A DNA stretch of 64,000 nt from Gammaproteobacteria bacterium. GTDB taxonomy: Bacteria; Pseudomonadota; Gammaproteobacteria; UBA4575. Every line of letters starts with the position of its first letter. Within the stretch, counting starts at the first letter, position 1. The position numbers were made by a program, and so were the translations under genes. The stretch lies in assembly GCA_026713925.1 (NCBI GenBank), contig JAPONM010000025.1, positions 161,872 through 225,871 on the forward strand, written 5' to 3'. Shown in pieces: positions 33,737-43,859 of this stretch. The notes under the pieces are model-generated. The model did no database searches and was not told where the DNA came from. It worked only from the letters and a program-made list of their open reading frames with translations.

Positions 33737-35218
33737 CTATCCTTGTTTTTTGGGGATCCGCATGGCCAAAAATTCCGGACCACGTGCACGTTGCACAAGT
33801 AGAGACACAAATTTGCCTGCCGGCAGACCTTCTAAAAGATCTTTGAAATCACTAACCGTTTTAACGGACTTGCCATTGACCATCTGGATCACATCACCAT
33901 TTCGAAATCCTGCAGCTTTTGCAGAATCCCCCTGTACGTCAAGTACCACAAGACCTCCTTCCTCCAGCTTCATTGCCTTGATTTCCTTTTCAGTGAGAGC
34001 ACGAAGAGAAAGCCCCAAAACAGTGTCTGCCGATTCTTCCTCACTGCTTGAATCACTTGCAAGTATCTGGTCCTTTTCAGGCAACTGGCCCACCTTTAAT
34101 TCAACGATCCTGGTTTTCCCATCGCGCATGACTTCCAAACTGACTTGTTCACCTGCTTTTGTCTGGCCAACCATGGGTGGCAATGCCGCAGAGTTTTTCA
34201 CCTCCTTTCCGTTATAGCCCAGAATAATATCTCCGACTTCTATGTCGGTATCTTCCGCAGGGCTGCTGGGCAAGACCTTGGCAACCAGTGCACCAGCAGG
34301 TTTATCCATACCAAACGATTCAGCAAGCTCCATAGTTACTTCCTGTATATAAACACCAAGCCACCCTCTAGATACATGGCCATGTGCTTTGAGTTGGTTA
34401 ACAACATCTACTGCAACTTCTATTGGAATTGCAAAAGAAAGGCCCATAAACCCTCCGGATCGAGTATAGATCTGGGAGTTAATGCCTACAACATGGCCAT
34501 CAAGATCAAACAGAGGGCTACCCGAATTTCCAGGGTTGATTGCCACGTCAGTTTGAATAAAAGGGACATAGTTGTCACTCGGCAGGTTTCGGCCCTTGGC
34601 GCTTACAATTCCAGCTGTTGCCGATGCATCGAACCCGAACGGTGATCCGATAGCCAATACCCATTGTCCCACCTTTACATTTTCAGAAGAACCAAGTTTT
34701 ACTGTTGGCAATCCTGCAGCATCCAACTTCAGCAATGCTATATCGCTACGCGGGTCGTTGCCGATAACTTCGGCCACAAACTGTCTTCGGTCGCTTAACT
34801 TTACAATAATTTCGTCTGCATCTTTTATGACATGATGGTTGGTAATTACGTAGCCATCCTCTGAAATGATGAAACCAGAACCAAGTGAGCGGGAGTTGAA
34901 ATATCTTTCTCCATTGTCTTCAGAATCACCAAAAAATCGATGGAAAAAATCACCGAACGGGCTGTCTTTGTAAAGTTCGGGAATATCCATGCCGGGGGGC
35001 AGACTACGGTGAGCTTGGGCTGGTTTGCTGGTGCTGATATTCACCACTGCATCAGCAGTTTCTTCAACAAGTTCAGTAAAATCCGGAAGGTTGTAGCGGG
35101 CGTGAACCGGAACAGCAATTAATAATAATTGCCCGATCAAATAAATCGCTAAGACATTTCTAAATATCTGTCCATGCGCTGCCTGTACACTGGCATATTT
35201 TTTAAACAAATGATTCAT
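33737..35218 (-). CDS. mucD: Periplasmic serine protease, DegP/HtrA (MucD) type
   Basis: A 493-residue protease-chaperone that degrades misfolded periplasmic proteins. The N-terminus has a signal segment (NVLAIYLIGQLLLIAVPVHA). The catalytic triad is H129 (VITNHHV), D159 (RSDIALLKL) and S232 (NPGNSGSPLF). Two PDZ domains follow, with RGWLGVYIQEV and KVLPSSPAEDTDIEVGD in the first and VVLDVQGDSAKAAGFRNGD in the second. It follows mucB by 77 bases in the rpoE-mucA-mucB-mucD order, so it is expected to be part of the sigma-E stress regulon. Confidence 0.96.
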   Translation of the reverse strand: MNHLFKKYASVQAAHGQIFRNVLAIYLIGQLLLIAVPVHARYNLPDFTELVEETADAVVNISTSKPAQAHRSLPPGMDIPELYKDSPFGDFFHRFFGDSEDNGERYFNSRSLGSGFIISEDGYVITNHHVIKDADEIIVKLSDRRQFVAEVIGNDPRSDIALLKLDAAGLPTVKLGSSENVKVGQWVLAIGSPFGFDASATAGIVSAKGRNLPSDNYVPFIQTDVAINPGNSGSPLFDLDGHVVGINSQIYTRSGGFMGLSFAIPIEVAVDVVNQLKAHGHVSRGWLGVYIQEVTMELAESFGMDKPAGALVAKVLPSSPAEDTDIEVGDIILGYNGKEVKNSAALPPMVGQTKAGEQVSLEVMRDGKTRIVELKVGQLPEKDQILASDSSSEEESADTVLGLSLRALTEKEIKAMKLEEGGLVVLDVQGDSAKAAGFRNGDVIQMVNGKSVKTVSDFKDLLEGLPAGKFVSLLVQRARGPEFLAMRIPKKQG

Positions 35219-35295
35219 TGCAAATTGACTCCTGTAGCCAAGACAAATTTAAAAAGTTTTATACCAACAACAGAAAGTTGTAGACTTTGAGCTAG

Positions 35296-36279
35296 TTACT
35301 GGCTTGAATAAAAAACCGACTCACCAATGCTTTTTACAGTGTTTTTAGGAACCTCGCCGATTACTGTAATCTGGTGCCTGTTTAAATCGCGCGCATACGC
35401 ATTGATCACACCTCTATTATGTGCACCCTGATAGATATGCTTTGGATCATCTACCTTGCTGATGAACACAGAAACAGATGCCAAACCATCAGTCAGCACA
35501 ATATGCTGGACCGGATTTTTACTTGCACTCATCAGACGTCTTGTGACACTGCTCAATGAAAAGCCTGGAGGAAGATTGCGAATCTTCCATGCACGATCAG
35601 GCTGCATTTCCCCATTTAGACCTGGTCCAGCAGTTTTCCATGTGTAGTCCTTTAGAGACGCACTATATTCGAACATTGAGTCCGGAACATCTTCAAGTAA
35701 ACGAAAGCTGGTGAACATCATACTTTCTATGGTCTCACCTTCTACATCAAAGGTCCTCGATTTAAGCAGCATCCCGAATTTGGTATTGATGCACAATTCA
35801 TGACCATAGCGGTACGCATCCAAAGGCTCAAAACGCACAATTTTGCAGCTGAACCCGGCAATTCTGGATGAACCCGATTCCTTCAGCTTATAACGGAGTG
35901 CCAACTGCTCCAGATTCTCCAGCAGAGCGGATGGCAGACCATGACCTGCCCGGGCTGTCTCAATCACAACCAGCCTGTCTTTAGGCCATATACATGTGAG
36001 CACATCCTTATCCCGGATCACTTCACGTGCATCACCTGTAAGAGAAACCAGCTTTTCCCTGACACCATAATCTGAATAGCCATGGACAATCTGCATCGCT
36101 TCAACAATGCCGTCATGTATAAACACAAATGTACCCTGATAATTACCTGTTTCCAGAGCATGATTCATGTCGTTCAGAAGCTTCCACATTTTATTTTCTG
36201 CAAAGACAGCAGTTGAACTGCTAGCCAGTAAAACAACAAGCAAAAGTCGAACAAATGGCATTTGTTTATTCATTACCAT
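35296..36279 (-). CDS. mucB: Sigma-E regulatory protein MucB/RseB
   Basis: A 327-residue periplasmic protein with a signal peptide (VRLLLVVLLASSSTAVFA). The RseB/MucB fold is recognised by NYQGTFVFIHDGIVEAMQIVHGYSDYGVREKLVSL near residues 42-77 and the C-terminal DGLASVSVFISKVDD domain. It senses mislocalised lipoproteins or envelope stress and protects the anti-sigma factor MucA from cleavage. The start overlaps mucA by 14 bases, indicating translational coupling. Confidence 0.92.
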   Translation of the reverse strand: MVMNKQMPFVRLLLVVLLASSSTAVFAENKMWKLLNDMNHALETGNYQGTFVFIHDGIVEAMQIVHGYSDYGVREKLVSLTGDAREVIRDKDVLTCIWPKDRLVVIETARAGHGLPSALLENLEQLALRYKLKESGSSRIAGFSCKIVRFEPLDAYRYGHELCINTKFGMLLKSRTFDVEGETIESMMFTSFRLLEDVPDSMFEYSASLKDYTWKTAGPGLNGEMQPDRAWKIRNLPPGFSLSSVTRRLMSASKNPVQHIVLTDGLASVSVFISKVDDPKHIYQGAHNRGVINAYARDLNRHQITVIGEVPKNTVKSIGESVFYSSQ

Positions 36280-36811
36280 ACTCAGGGTAGTCCCGGTTAT
36301 GACTTACGATTCTCACATGAGGCATAGATACACGCGGCGAGGCATATTCTGCATGGTTGACAATATAACTGTTAAAATCCTCTGCTGCTTTGGGGATTAA
36401 CGTGAAATCCTGCAGACCTTCATCGCCAGCATACTCGGCAACTGCTGTCGGGGTCGGGCTGGACGGCAAGTCAGGCTGTATGACATTTTGTAAGATAACA
36501 AGGGAAAATACGGTAACCAGGGCAGCTACACCTAGACCTATCGGTATTTTTAATTTGTTTAAACGGGTACTCCGTACCGAACTTTCTGTATCCGGTTCGT
36601 TGTGCAGCCTATTCATGACTTCCTTGCTGAAATCATGGTTTAACCGGGCAGGTAATTCCCGGCGCATTGCATGACCGATAAGACTGTAACGCTGATAAGC
36701 AGAGTACAGTTCAGGGTCCAGCTCAATTTCTTTTAAAATACGCCGGACTTCAAATTCAGAGATATTTTCATCCAGCATTCTGGATACGAGTTCCTGATCA
36801 GCTTCCTTCAT
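36266..36811 (-). CDS. mucA: Sigma-E anti-sigma factor MucA/RseA
   Basis: A 181-residue protein. The N-terminal cytoplasmic anti-sigma domain includes LVSRMLDENISEFEVRRILKEIELDPELYSAYQRYSLIGHAMR, the family-typical block. A single membrane segment follows near residues 87-107 (LGVAALVTVFSLVILQN), then a periplasmic tail. It sequesters RpoE at the membrane. It lies 20 bases after rpoE and overlaps mucB. Confidence 0.9.
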   Translation of the reverse strand: MKEADQELVSRMLDENISEFEVRRILKEIELDPELYSAYQRYSLIGHAMRRELPARLNHDFSKEVMNRLHNEPDTESSVRSTRLNKLKIPIGLGVAALVTVFSLVILQNVIQPDLPSSPTPTAVAEYAGDEGLQDFTLIPKAAEDFNSYIVNHAEYASPRVSMPHVRIVSHNRDYPEYGNE

Positions 36812-36831
36812 AATACGCTCGCCCTGTGCCT

Positions 36832-37404
36832 TCAGTGCAATAGTGGCTTTAGAAATTTATCGATGACTGCACGTGCACGGAAAATCCTGGACCTTACCGT
36901 GCCAACTGGACACTCCATCACACTGGCAATTTCATCATAGGTCATCCCTTCTATTTCACGCAGAGTAATGGCTGTCTTCAAATCCTCCTGTAACTCCTGA
37001 ATCGCTTGCCAAACCGCCCTCTCAATCTCTTGAGTTAACATGTGTCCCTCAGGAGTCTCCAGTTCCTTCATTGAAGCTGCATCCATACGCTCTGCATCTT
37101 CAACATCAACCACACAGGCTGGAGTCCTGCGACCCTTTGATACTATATAATTCTTAGCAGAATTAATCACAACTTGATACAGCCACGTATAGAATGCACT
37201 ATCACCCCGAAAATTTGCCAGGCCGCGATAGGCCTTGATAAAAGCCTCCTGTGCAATATCCTGAGCCTCATCTTCATCTTTTACAAAGCGTCCTGCCAGA
37301 TTGATCACTTTATACTGATATTTGGTTACCAGTGCATCAAATGCTGTCTTGTCTCCTCGTTGAGCTCTTTTTACAAGCTCCTTATCATTATCACTTGCGC
37401 CCAT
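36832..37404 (-). CDS. rpoE: RNA polymerase sigma-E factor (AlgU/RpoE)
   Basis: A 190-residue ECF sigma factor for the envelope stress response. It has region 2 (FDALVTKYQYKVINLAGRFVKDEDEAQDIAQEAFIKAYRGLANFRGD) and region 4 (ELQEDLKTAITLREIEGMTYDEIASVMECPVGTVRSRIFRAR). It heads the rpoE-mucA-mucB-mucD operon and is divergent from nadB, the classical gammaproteobacterial order. A perfect 9-bp inverted repeat lies in the 5' leader, 31 bases before the ATG. Autoregulation is expected, but I could not fix a sigma-E promoter with confidence; GAACTC-N17-TCTTA further upstream is a candidate. Confidence 0.97.
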   Translation of the reverse strand: MGASDNDKELVKRAQRGDKTAFDALVTKYQYKVINLAGRFVKDEDEAQDIAQEAFIKAYRGLANFRGDSAFYTWLYQVVINSAKNYIVSKGRRTPACVVDVEDAERMDAASMKELETPEGHMLTQEIERAVWQAIQELQEDLKTAITLREIEGMTYDEIASVMECPVGTVRSRIFRARAVIDKFLKPLLH

Positions 37405-37434
37405 TTAGGCCTGGCTCCTGTATCATGGCTGTCC

Positions 37435-37453
37435 ATAGCTACGCCGTAGCTAT
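37435..37453 (-). promoter_or_regulatory. Perfect 9-bp inverted repeat in the rpoE leader
   Basis: ATAGCTACG-C-CGTAGCTAT lies between the rpoE start codon (37404) and the likely promoter region. As RNA it would need a loop of at least three bases, so a DNA-binding dimer site is as likely as a hairpin. Its regulator is unknown. Confidence 0.5.
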
Positions 37454-37585
37454 AAGACAATTTTAAGGTATAAGAGTTCGTTCCAAACTTATTCTTGCTT
37501 TCAGGTGGTCCAGATTTGCTTAACTGAGCGTACTCATTTATGACACAATTTAATTAGAAAACAACTATATTTTCACATTTTATTC

Positions 37586-39232
37586 ATGCATGAATTTGAC
37601 GTCCTGATAATTGGCAGTGGAGCGGCCGGGTTAAGCTTGGCGCTACGCATTGATCCCAGACTGAAAATTGCCGTGCTCTCCAAAGGCTCCCTTGATGCTG
37701 GCAGTACCGCTTGGGCACAGGGCGGAATTTCTGCAGTCATAGATGAGGAAGACTCGATTGATCAACATGTTGCAGATACCATGGATGCCGGTGCGGGGTT
37801 GTGTAACGAAAACGTGGTATCCCACACTGTAGCCCACGGCAGGGAGATGATCACATGGCTCACAGACCTGGGCATTAAATTTACATGCGAGACAGCTTCA
37901 AATGGAAAATCTTATCTTCATTTAACCCGTGAAGGCGGGCACAGCCAACGCAGAATTGTGCACGCCGCCGATGCAACGGGTTGGGCCATACAGAATGAGC
38001 TCATCAAAAATACATCTGAAAAAGAATATATTAAAATATTTGAACATCACATCACTATTGATCTCATTACTACACATAAGCTCTTTCAAAACCCGGGGGG
38101 TGGTATTCCTAACCAATGTGTCGGTGCTTATGTGCTGGATACACAAACGCAACGTGTGGAAACATTCAAGGCCAAATACACAGTGCTGGCAACCGGTGGA
38201 GCCAGTAAAGTTTACCTGTATACAAGTAACCCGGATGGTGCATCGGGAGATGGTATCGCAATGGCGTGGCGTGCGGGCTGTCGCATTGCAAATATGGAAT
38301 TCATCCAGTTCCACCCAACATGCCTGTATCACCCAAGTGCAAAATCATACTTGATCACAGAAAGCATTCGGGGTGAGGGTGGAAGACTTTTACTTCCTGA
38401 TGGTTCAGAGTTTATGCATGAATTTGACCCGCGTGGCGTACTCGCACCGCGTGACATTGTCGCACGAGCAATTGACCATAAGATGAAAAAACTTGGCATT
38501 GACTGTGCCTACCTGGACATCAGTCATAAACCGAAAAAGTTCATACAACGGCATTTCCCCAATGTCTTTGCACGTTGCCTGAAATCGGGTTACGACATGT
38601 CAAAGGAACCCGTACCTGTCGTACCGGCTGCACATTACACCTGTGGCGGTGTCATGACAGACCTGCATGGTCGTACGGATATCCGTTACTTATATGCAAT
38701 AGGTGAGACTACCCACACTGGATTACATGGTGCAAACCGTATGGCTAGTAACTCCCTGCTTGAATGCCTGGTATTTGCAAACTCGACAAGTAAGGATATC
38801 AACACCTGTCACCTTCCGGAAGTAGCAGATATTGATATCCCACCCTGGGATGAAAGCCGTGTAACAGAGGCTGACGAAGAAATTGTTGTTGCACATAACT
38901 GGGATGAACTGAGAAGGTTCATGTGGGATTATGTTGGTATTGTTCGGACTACGAAACGATTACAGCGAGCCAAACACCGTGTCGATTTGCTCATTGCAGA
39001 AATTGACGAGTATTACAGCAATTTTCGAGTAAGCAGTGACCTGATAGAATTAAGAAATATAACCCTGGTCGCAGAAATCATTATCAGAAGTGCACTATCC
39101 AGAAAAGAAAGTCGCGGACTGCACTACACTATGGACTACCCTGCCGCAGACTCCCGCCTAGAGTACACTGACACTGTACTAGACCCTGGAGCAGAGTCCA
39201 ATACAGTAAACTCAATGTACATGGTCTCCTGA
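37586..39232 (+). CDS. nadB: L-aspartate oxidase
   Basis: A 548-residue flavoenzyme that oxidises aspartate to iminoaspartate, the first step of NAD synthesis. It has an FAD fold near the start ([16 protein letters not shown]), the [18 protein letters not shown] block, HHGxG-type active-site segments such as [25 protein letters not shown], and [21 protein letters not shown] near the end. Its length is normal. It is divergent from rpoE with a 181-base shared promoter region. Confidence 0.97.
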   Translation: MHEFDVLIIGSGAAGLSLALRIDPRLKIAVLSKGSLDAGSTAWAQGGISAVIDEEDSIDQHVADTMDAGAGLCNENVVSHTVAHGREMITWLTDLGIKFTCETASNGKSYLHLTREGGHSQRRIVHAADATGWAIQNELIKNTSEKEYIKIFEHHITIDLITTHKLFQNPGGGIPNQCVGAYVLDTQTQRVETFKAKYTVLATGGASKVYLYTSNPDGASGDGIAMAWRAGCRIANMEFIQFHPTCLYHPSAKSYLITESIRGEGGRLLLPDGSEFMHEFDPRGVLAPRDIVARAIDHKMKKLGIDCAYLDISHKPKKFIQRHFPNVFARCLKSGYDMSKEPVPVVPAAHYTCGGVMTDLHGRTDIRYLYAIGETTHTGLHGANRMASNSLLECLVFANSTSKDINTCHLPEVADIDIPPWDESRVTEADEEIVVAHNWDELRRFMWDYVGIVRTTKRLQRAKHRVDLLIAEIDEYYSNFRVSSDLIELRNITLVAEIIIRSALSRKESRGLHYTMDYPAADSRLEYTDTVLDPGAESNTVNSMYMVS

Positions 39233-39241
39233 AATACCTTG

Positions 39242-39790
39242 CTAAATACTGCTTTTCAGCAGATGGATGCGATAGTACCTGAGTTCTTCTATGGAGCCAC
39301 GGATATCATCCAAGGCTAGGTGTCTGGACTCCTTTTCAAAGTTTTTCGTATCAGGATACCAACGCTGTGCAAGCTCCTTCAGCGTACTGACATCAAGATT
39401 CCGGTAGTGGAAATAGCTTTCTAGTTCGGGCATAAATCGTGCCAAGAACCGTCTGTCCTGACAAATGCTGTTGCCGCACATAGGCGAGCCATTGCTTGGC
39501 ACATATTGACGAATGAAATTCAAAACCGCTTTTTCTGCCTGTCTTTCATTGATCGAACTGTTTTTCACACGCTCAGTCAACCCTGATTGTGCATGCTGTT
39601 TTGTATTCCAGTCATCCATGGAATCTAATACAGAATCTTCCTGATGAATTGCCATAACAGGCCCAACTGCCAGCTCTTCCAAGTTCCCATTGGTCACAAC
39701 TGCCGCTATTTCAATAATGTGATCCTTAAATGGGTTGAGACCTGTCATTTCCAAGTCTATCCAAACCAGATTACCAGAACTCATAGGCAT
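39242..39790 (-). CDS. orn: Oligoribonuclease
   Basis: About 182 residues. It is a DEDD-family 3'-5' exonuclease that finishes RNA decay by degrading 2-5 nt oligonucleotides. The motifs are [14 protein letters not shown] (Exo I), [24 protein letters not shown] (Exo II) and [19 protein letters not shown] (Exo III). I chose the ATG at 39790 ([10 protein letters not shown]), because the 31 upstream residues of the longest frame are cysteine-rich and unlike the family. The gene ends 9 bases from the convergent nadB. Confidence 0.95.
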   Translation of the reverse strand: MPMSSGNLVWIDLEMTGLNPFKDHIIEIAAVVTNGNLEELAVGPVMAIHQEDSVLDSMDDWNTKQHAQSGLTERVKNSSINERQAEKAVLNFIRQYVPSNGSPMCGNSICQDRRFLARFMPELESYFHYRNLDVSTLKELAQRWYPDTKNFEKESRHLALDDIRGSIEELRYYRIHLLKSSI

Positions 39791-39930
39791 TCGCTTTTCG
39801 ATGTTTTCGACATGATACACAGGGCAGAAATTTATTACACAACTCTTGCAGATACATAAATTTCTCTGGGTAACGCCACGCATTACACAGAGGTAACTGC
39901 AGGCACAGAAAATTCTGTATTTGTAAATTC

Positions 39931-40557
39931 TTAGTAGCTTTTCCGCCCGGCAAAAGCTTGTGCAATCGTGTTTTGATCTACAAACTCCAGTTCCCCGCCG
40001 ATAGGCACGCCTTGGGCCAAGCGCGTTGTCTGAACATTCTGCTTGCCTGCTATTTCACTTAGCACATGAGCGGTGACTTCACCCTCAACAGTGGAATTCG
40101 TTGCTAAAATCAGCTCCTCGACTGTATCCTTCTTAAGGCGGTCTTCAAGTATATTCAGGCCCAGTTCCTTGGGTCCAATACCATCAAGTGGAGATAGACG
40201 GCCCATCAGTACAAAATACAGACCCTTGTAATCGGTACTTTTTTCTATTGTCAGTACATCCGCTGGGCTTTCCACCACACAGATCTTCGAACGAATGCGC
40301 GATGCATCCAGGCATATTGAGCAGTATTCATGCTCGGAAAATATACGACAAGCCTTGCAATGGCCAATTTCCCTGATTGCCCGGCTCAAGGTATCCGCCA
40401 AGGTTTTTGCCCCATCCCGGTTACGCTGTAACAAGTGAAAAGCCATGCGTTGTGCAGACTTCGGCCCAACACCTGGCAAACATCTCAGGGACTCAATCAG
40501 TAAATCCAGTAGTGACGGAGCAGACCCAGAACCATTACTGAAATAACTTGCAGCCAT
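39931..40557 (-). CDS. recR: Recombination mediator RecR
   Basis: A 208-residue protein. The helix-hairpin-helix [17 protein letters not shown] is near residues 28-44, a C4 zinc finger is in [16 protein letters not shown], and a Toprim domain starts at [16 protein letters not shown]. It loads RecA at gaps with RecF and RecO. It is 5 bases downstream of ebfC and belongs to the dnaX-ebfC-recR operon. The N-terminal [13 protein letters not shown] extends a little beyond the usual start. Confidence 0.97.
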   Translation of the reverse strand: MAASYFSNGSGSAPSLLDLLIESLRCLPGVGPKSAQRMAFHLLQRNRDGAKTLADTLSRAIREIGHCKACRIFSEHEYCSICLDASRIRSKICVVESPADVLTIEKSTDYKGLYFVLMGRLSPLDGIGPKELGLNILEDRLKKDTVEELILATNSTVEGEVTAHVLSEIAGKQNVQTTRLAQGVPIGGELEFVDQNTIAQAFAGRKSY

Positions 40558-40562
40558 GTGGG

Positions 40563-40895
40563 TTAAAAAGGCAGATTCAGTCCACCAGGCAAGTCCAAAC
40601 CACCTGTCAAACTGGAAAGCTGATCCTTGGTTAACTGCTCCACTTTGTTCGACGCATCGTTCATTGCAGCAACAAGCAGATCCTCCAGCATGTCCCTGTC
40701 ATCATCCAGTAGGCTATCCTCTATACATACTTTTCGCACTTCATGTTTTCCAGTCATCACTATTTTCACAAGTCCGCCACCAGCCTGCCCTTCCACTTCG
40801 AGGTTTTTTAACTCTTCCTGTGCCTTTTTCATGTCTTGCTGCATTTTCTGTGCCTGCTTCATCAGGTTTCCTAGTCCACCTTGCATCATAGTCAT
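40563..40895 (-). CDS. ebfC: YbaB/EbfC nucleoid-associated protein
   Basis: A 110-residue DNA-binding protein of the YbaB family. It has NLMKQAQKMQQDMKKAQEELKNLEVEGQAGGGLVKIVMTGKHEVRKVCIEDSL-type sequence: a coiled helix followed by the conserved GGGLVK(I/V)xxxG strand. It coats and compacts DNA. Its ATG overlaps the dnaX stop (ATGA), and recR follows after 5 bases, the standard arrangement. Confidence 0.96.
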   Translation of the reverse strand: MTMMQGGLGNLMKQAQKMQQDMKKAQEELKNLEVEGQAGGGLVKIVMTGKHEVRKVCIEDSLLDDDRDMLEDLLVAAMNDASNKVEQLTKDQLSSLTGGLDLPGGLNLPF

Positions 40896-42472
40896 TCTCC
40901 AATGGGCTTTACCGATCCGGGGATAATCTCTGCACCAAAATTCAACTTAAGTGCCTTTATCGCTTCATCTTCTTCCACGAGCTTTTCCGCTAAAGACTGT
41001 CTTTGCTCCATCATTTGATCCTTCTTTTTGGCTGGAGTCTCAATATCATCTGAACAAAGCTCAATTTTCAGCCTGATTTTTTCATGATTAAAACAGACCT
41101 GCACAGCATGCTCCAGCTTTCGCCGGGTACCTTCTGCGGCCATGCTTTCGTGCTGCTTCGCCAGATTCAGGACAAGACAACTGTCACTTGCTTCACGTAC
41201 GCTGCAGCGTGAAGCTAGCTCCTGGACAGCACCTTTCAGATTCATATTTGCAACCACATCTGACCAACATCCACTTCGAACAAGATCCTCAATAGTATAG
41301 CTTGTTACCCGCTCTGCCTTTTCTTGAGCATCCCGTTTAGCAGTGTCCACATGTGCAATCGACCGTTCAGGCTTGTCAGCGGCTTGATCAGCTAGCCTGA
41401 ATGAAAGCATGCGCAAAAACGTCATTTCCAGAGCACTCTGCTGCGAAGTGGCTAGATACAGGTCGCGCTTGCCAATCAGGGCTATCTGATAATATAGCTG
41501 TACATCTTCAGGGGTTAATTGTTTACTCAGTTTATCTACCAGTGCCTTATCAGGTTCTATGGAATCGCTAGAATGTGGCACAGCCTGTGCAATTGCGGTT
41601 TGATGCAAAATATCGATTATGTCCTCGAACAGGCCGTTGAAGTCAGCAGACAATTGTGCCAACTCATGCGTGCACTGCATGATCGTCGAAGCATCTTCGC
41701 CAGCCAGAGCATTCATCAGCTTATGCAAATATTCTCTTGGTACAGTGCCCAACATTTCATGTATAGCGCTGTCCGTGACATTTTCTTCACTGTATGCAAT
41801 GGCCTGATCAAGCAAACTTAGTGCATCTCGCATACTGCCATCTGACACTCTTGTAATCGAGCGCAGGGCAGACTTTTCAAACGGCACATTCTCAGCCCGC
41901 ATGAGATTTTCAAGGTGCTGAACCATTGCATCACTTGGCAATTTTCTCAAATTAAATTGCAAACAGCGCGATAACACGGTCATTGGCAACTTTTGAGGAT
42001 CAGTTGTGGCCAGTAGAAACTTTACATGCGGGGGAGGCTCTTCCAATGTCTTCAGCAACGCGTTAAAACTATGCCCAGATAACATGTGAACCTCATCAAT
42101 CAGATACACCTTGAAACGACCCCGGGTCGGACTGTATTGCACGTTATCCAGCAACTCTCGAGTATCCTCTACTTTGGTGCGAGAAGCTGCATCAACTTCT
42201 ATGAGATCAATATGTCGACCCTCATCAATTTCCTGACAGGCACTACACGTCGCACAAGGACTTGCACTTGCACCCTGCTCACAATTCAGACACTTTGCAA
42301 AAATTCGAGCTAACGTGGTTTTTCCGACACCACGTGTGCCTGTAAACAGATAGGCATGATGCAGTCGTTGCTGGTCTAGAGCATTGGCTAATGCTTTCAC
42401 AACATGAGTCTGGCCTACAACCTCAGTAAATTTTTTGGGCCGCCACTTGCGTGCCAGTGCTTGATAACTCAT
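40892..42472 (-). CDS. dnaX: DNA polymerase III subunits gamma/tau
   Basis: A 526-residue clamp-loader ATPase. Walker A is in YLFTGTRGVGKTTLARIFAK (near residue 45), the zinc finger follows in CLNCEQGASASPCATCSAC, and Walker B is in FKVYLIDEVHMLSGHSFNALLKTLEEPP. The sensor LLATTDPQKLPMTVLSRC is intact. The C-terminal tau part is shorter than in E. coli (643 residues). No clear A-AAA-AAG slippery site for making gamma was found. It lies just downstream of the SRP RNA gene. Confidence 0.97.
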   Translation of the reverse strand: MSYQALARKWRPKKFTEVVGQTHVVKALANALDQQRLHHAYLFTGTRGVGKTTLARIFAKCLNCEQGASASPCATCSACQEIDEGRHIDLIEVDAASRTKVEDTRELLDNVQYSPTRGRFKVYLIDEVHMLSGHSFNALLKTLEEPPPHVKFLLATTDPQKLPMTVLSRCLQFNLRKLPSDAMVQHLENLMRAENVPFEKSALRSITRVSDGSMRDALSLLDQAIAYSEENVTDSAIHEMLGTVPREYLHKLMNALAGEDASTIMQCTHELAQLSADFNGLFEDIIDILHQTAIAQAVPHSSDSIEPDKALVDKLSKQLTPEDVQLYYQIALIGKRDLYLATSQQSALEMTFLRMLSFRLADQAADKPERSIAHVDTAKRDAQEKAERVTSYTIEDLVRSGCWSDVVANMNLKGAVQELASRCSVREASDSCLVLNLAKQHESMAAEGTRRKLEHAVQVCFNHEKIRLKIELCSDDIETPAKKKDQMMEQRQSLAEKLVEEDEAIKALKLNFGAEIIPGSVKPIGE

Positions 42473-42510
42473 TGCGGAATCTACGTAGACTTTCCCGTTT
42501 TAAAAGCTGG

Positions 42511-42623
<113 letters not shown>

Positions 42624-43505
42624 TTTATGACTATAACCTAACAGTTTGAATTTTTAAAACACATATGGTTGTCATGAGAATCGACCAGTTGATAGGGTCA
42701 TCCCCACAGTAAATCATTACAGACAGCTTGCAGGCTTATATTTGGCCACCTGATGCGGTACTTGCCGAACATCTCTAACAACTGATGGAATTGCCTGCAG
42801 AAACCAGCTTTTTCTGATGCATTTCAGTTCCATAAAACCATCCTGCAGGAGTTCTAACAGGTCACGTTCCGCAAGAAAGTCTATTAGGGCATCCCTGCTC
42901 TGCAATCAGACCAGGATAAATGGCTGCAGCACTATGATCATAAGCGCACCTGCCAGGGAAAAATGTGCTGTGGAAGAACCCCATGGCCACCCTAGAAGAT
43001 GGCAAACTCATCTGGAAAGAGAAGTTTATACACTGAACCTGGATGACAACCATTGACGCCAAAATCGGTACCTGTCAGACCGGGTCTGAATCGCTACATA
43101 TAATGATATCCAACACCGTGCTCTTTGAATCTACAGTTTGATTCATCGATTTTTTTCTGCTCTTTCCGAAGCATCTGAGCGCCACAAATAATTCTGATCT
43201 ATCGATTTTGTATTAAAAACTGAAAATGACAACGCTACCGCATCAAGAACCCTATCAATATCTTTTCATGAACTATCTGTACTCTAAGAGGCCTTGGTAA
43301 GTCATCATAGGTGTATGCATCAGGTAAGTCTCCACGAAGCTTCTTTTGACAATTTGAGTATATTTCGATCATTTAAATACCATTCTCAAATGTATATGGC
43401 AGTACGAGGCACTAAATCGTTGATTCATGTAAAGACCGATTGCTGACAAAATGCTGACATGAATTTTTATGAGCTGCTTATAGTACTATAAAATATTGAT
43501 TTTAT
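42624..43505. other. Gene-poor stretch between ffs and a tRNA fragment
   Basis: This is about 880 bases with no supported gene. A leftward frame at 42717-42905 (LIDFLAERDLLELLQDG ... WFLQAIPSVVRDVRQV) has protein-like composition but starts with TTG just after a stop, lacks a ribosome-binding site and matches nothing I recognise. It may be a decayed gene. The right half is AT-rich. The stretch ends at the tRNA-Thr fragment and may be the remains of an old insertion. Confidence 0.4.
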
Positions 43506-43550
43506 TGGAGCTGTCGACAGGATTTAAACCTACGATCTGTTGATTACAAA
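43506..43550 (-). pseudogene. 3' half of a tRNA-Thr(TGT), possible attachment-site remnant
   Basis: The leftward strand reads from an anticodon loop TTTGTAA, through TCAAC, a 5-base variable loop, a T arm (GTAGG-TTTAAAT-CCTGT) and an acceptor strand CGACAGC, to T-CCA. It resembles the 3' part of bacterial tRNA-Thr(UGU). The 5' half is absent: the sequence before the anticodon loop does not pair and no D arm is present. Ending exactly at the anticodon loop is typical of integrase crossover sites, so this is probably an att remnant rather than a working tRNA. Confidence 0.6.
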
Positions 43551-43859
43551 CTACTTGCTGAGTGGAAGGCCAAATAAAATCTCTAGAGCTTGACGCCTAA
43601 ATTCAGGTTTGTTAGGGGTTGATGTAGCTACCATGACCTGCTCCATACAAAGGATACGTTTAGACTCTAAAACTCCAGGATTAATTGCCGGATATCCATA
43701 TTTCCATGGATACCCATGTAAAAGGCGGGGATCAAAACAATCAGCAGAGACGCCATAACCAATCAACTCAATGGCTATTTTCAAAGGATCTCCTTTAGGT
43801 TGATGTGCAGCCACTTGAGAAGTCAGGACAATCGACAAGAGGATTGCAAATCGGGACAT
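43551..43859 (-). CDS. Small exported hypothetical protein (102 aa)
   Basis: It begins MSRFAILLSIVLTSQVAAHQ, a good Sec signal peptide with an AxA-type cleavage site. The mature part is about 80 residues with two cysteines (SADCFDPRLL and RILCMEQV). I recognise no family. The stop codon TAG immediately precedes the tRNA-Thr anticodon loop sequence, so the gene could be cargo of, or truncated by, an integration event at that tRNA. The upstream region is very AT-rich. Confidence 0.45.
   Translation of the reverse strand: MSRFAILLSIVLTSQVAAHQPKGDPLKIAIELIGYGVSADCFDPRLLHGYPWKYGYPAINPGVLESKRILCMEQVMVATSTPNKPEFRRQALEILFGLPLSK

Noticed and set aside
33737..35218. Long rightward frames inside mucD
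   Set aside because: They are opposite a complete HtrA protease with an intact catalytic triad and show no family features.
40892..42472. Programmed frameshift in dnaX to make gamma
   Set aside because: The best candidate near the C-terminal coding part is C-AAA-AAG, not A-AAA-AAG, and I found no clear downstream stem-loop with it.
42717..42905. A 62-codon leftward frame with protein-like composition
   Set aside because: It starts with TTG right after a stop codon, has no ribosome-binding site and no recognisable family; kept only as a note in the gene-poor stretch.
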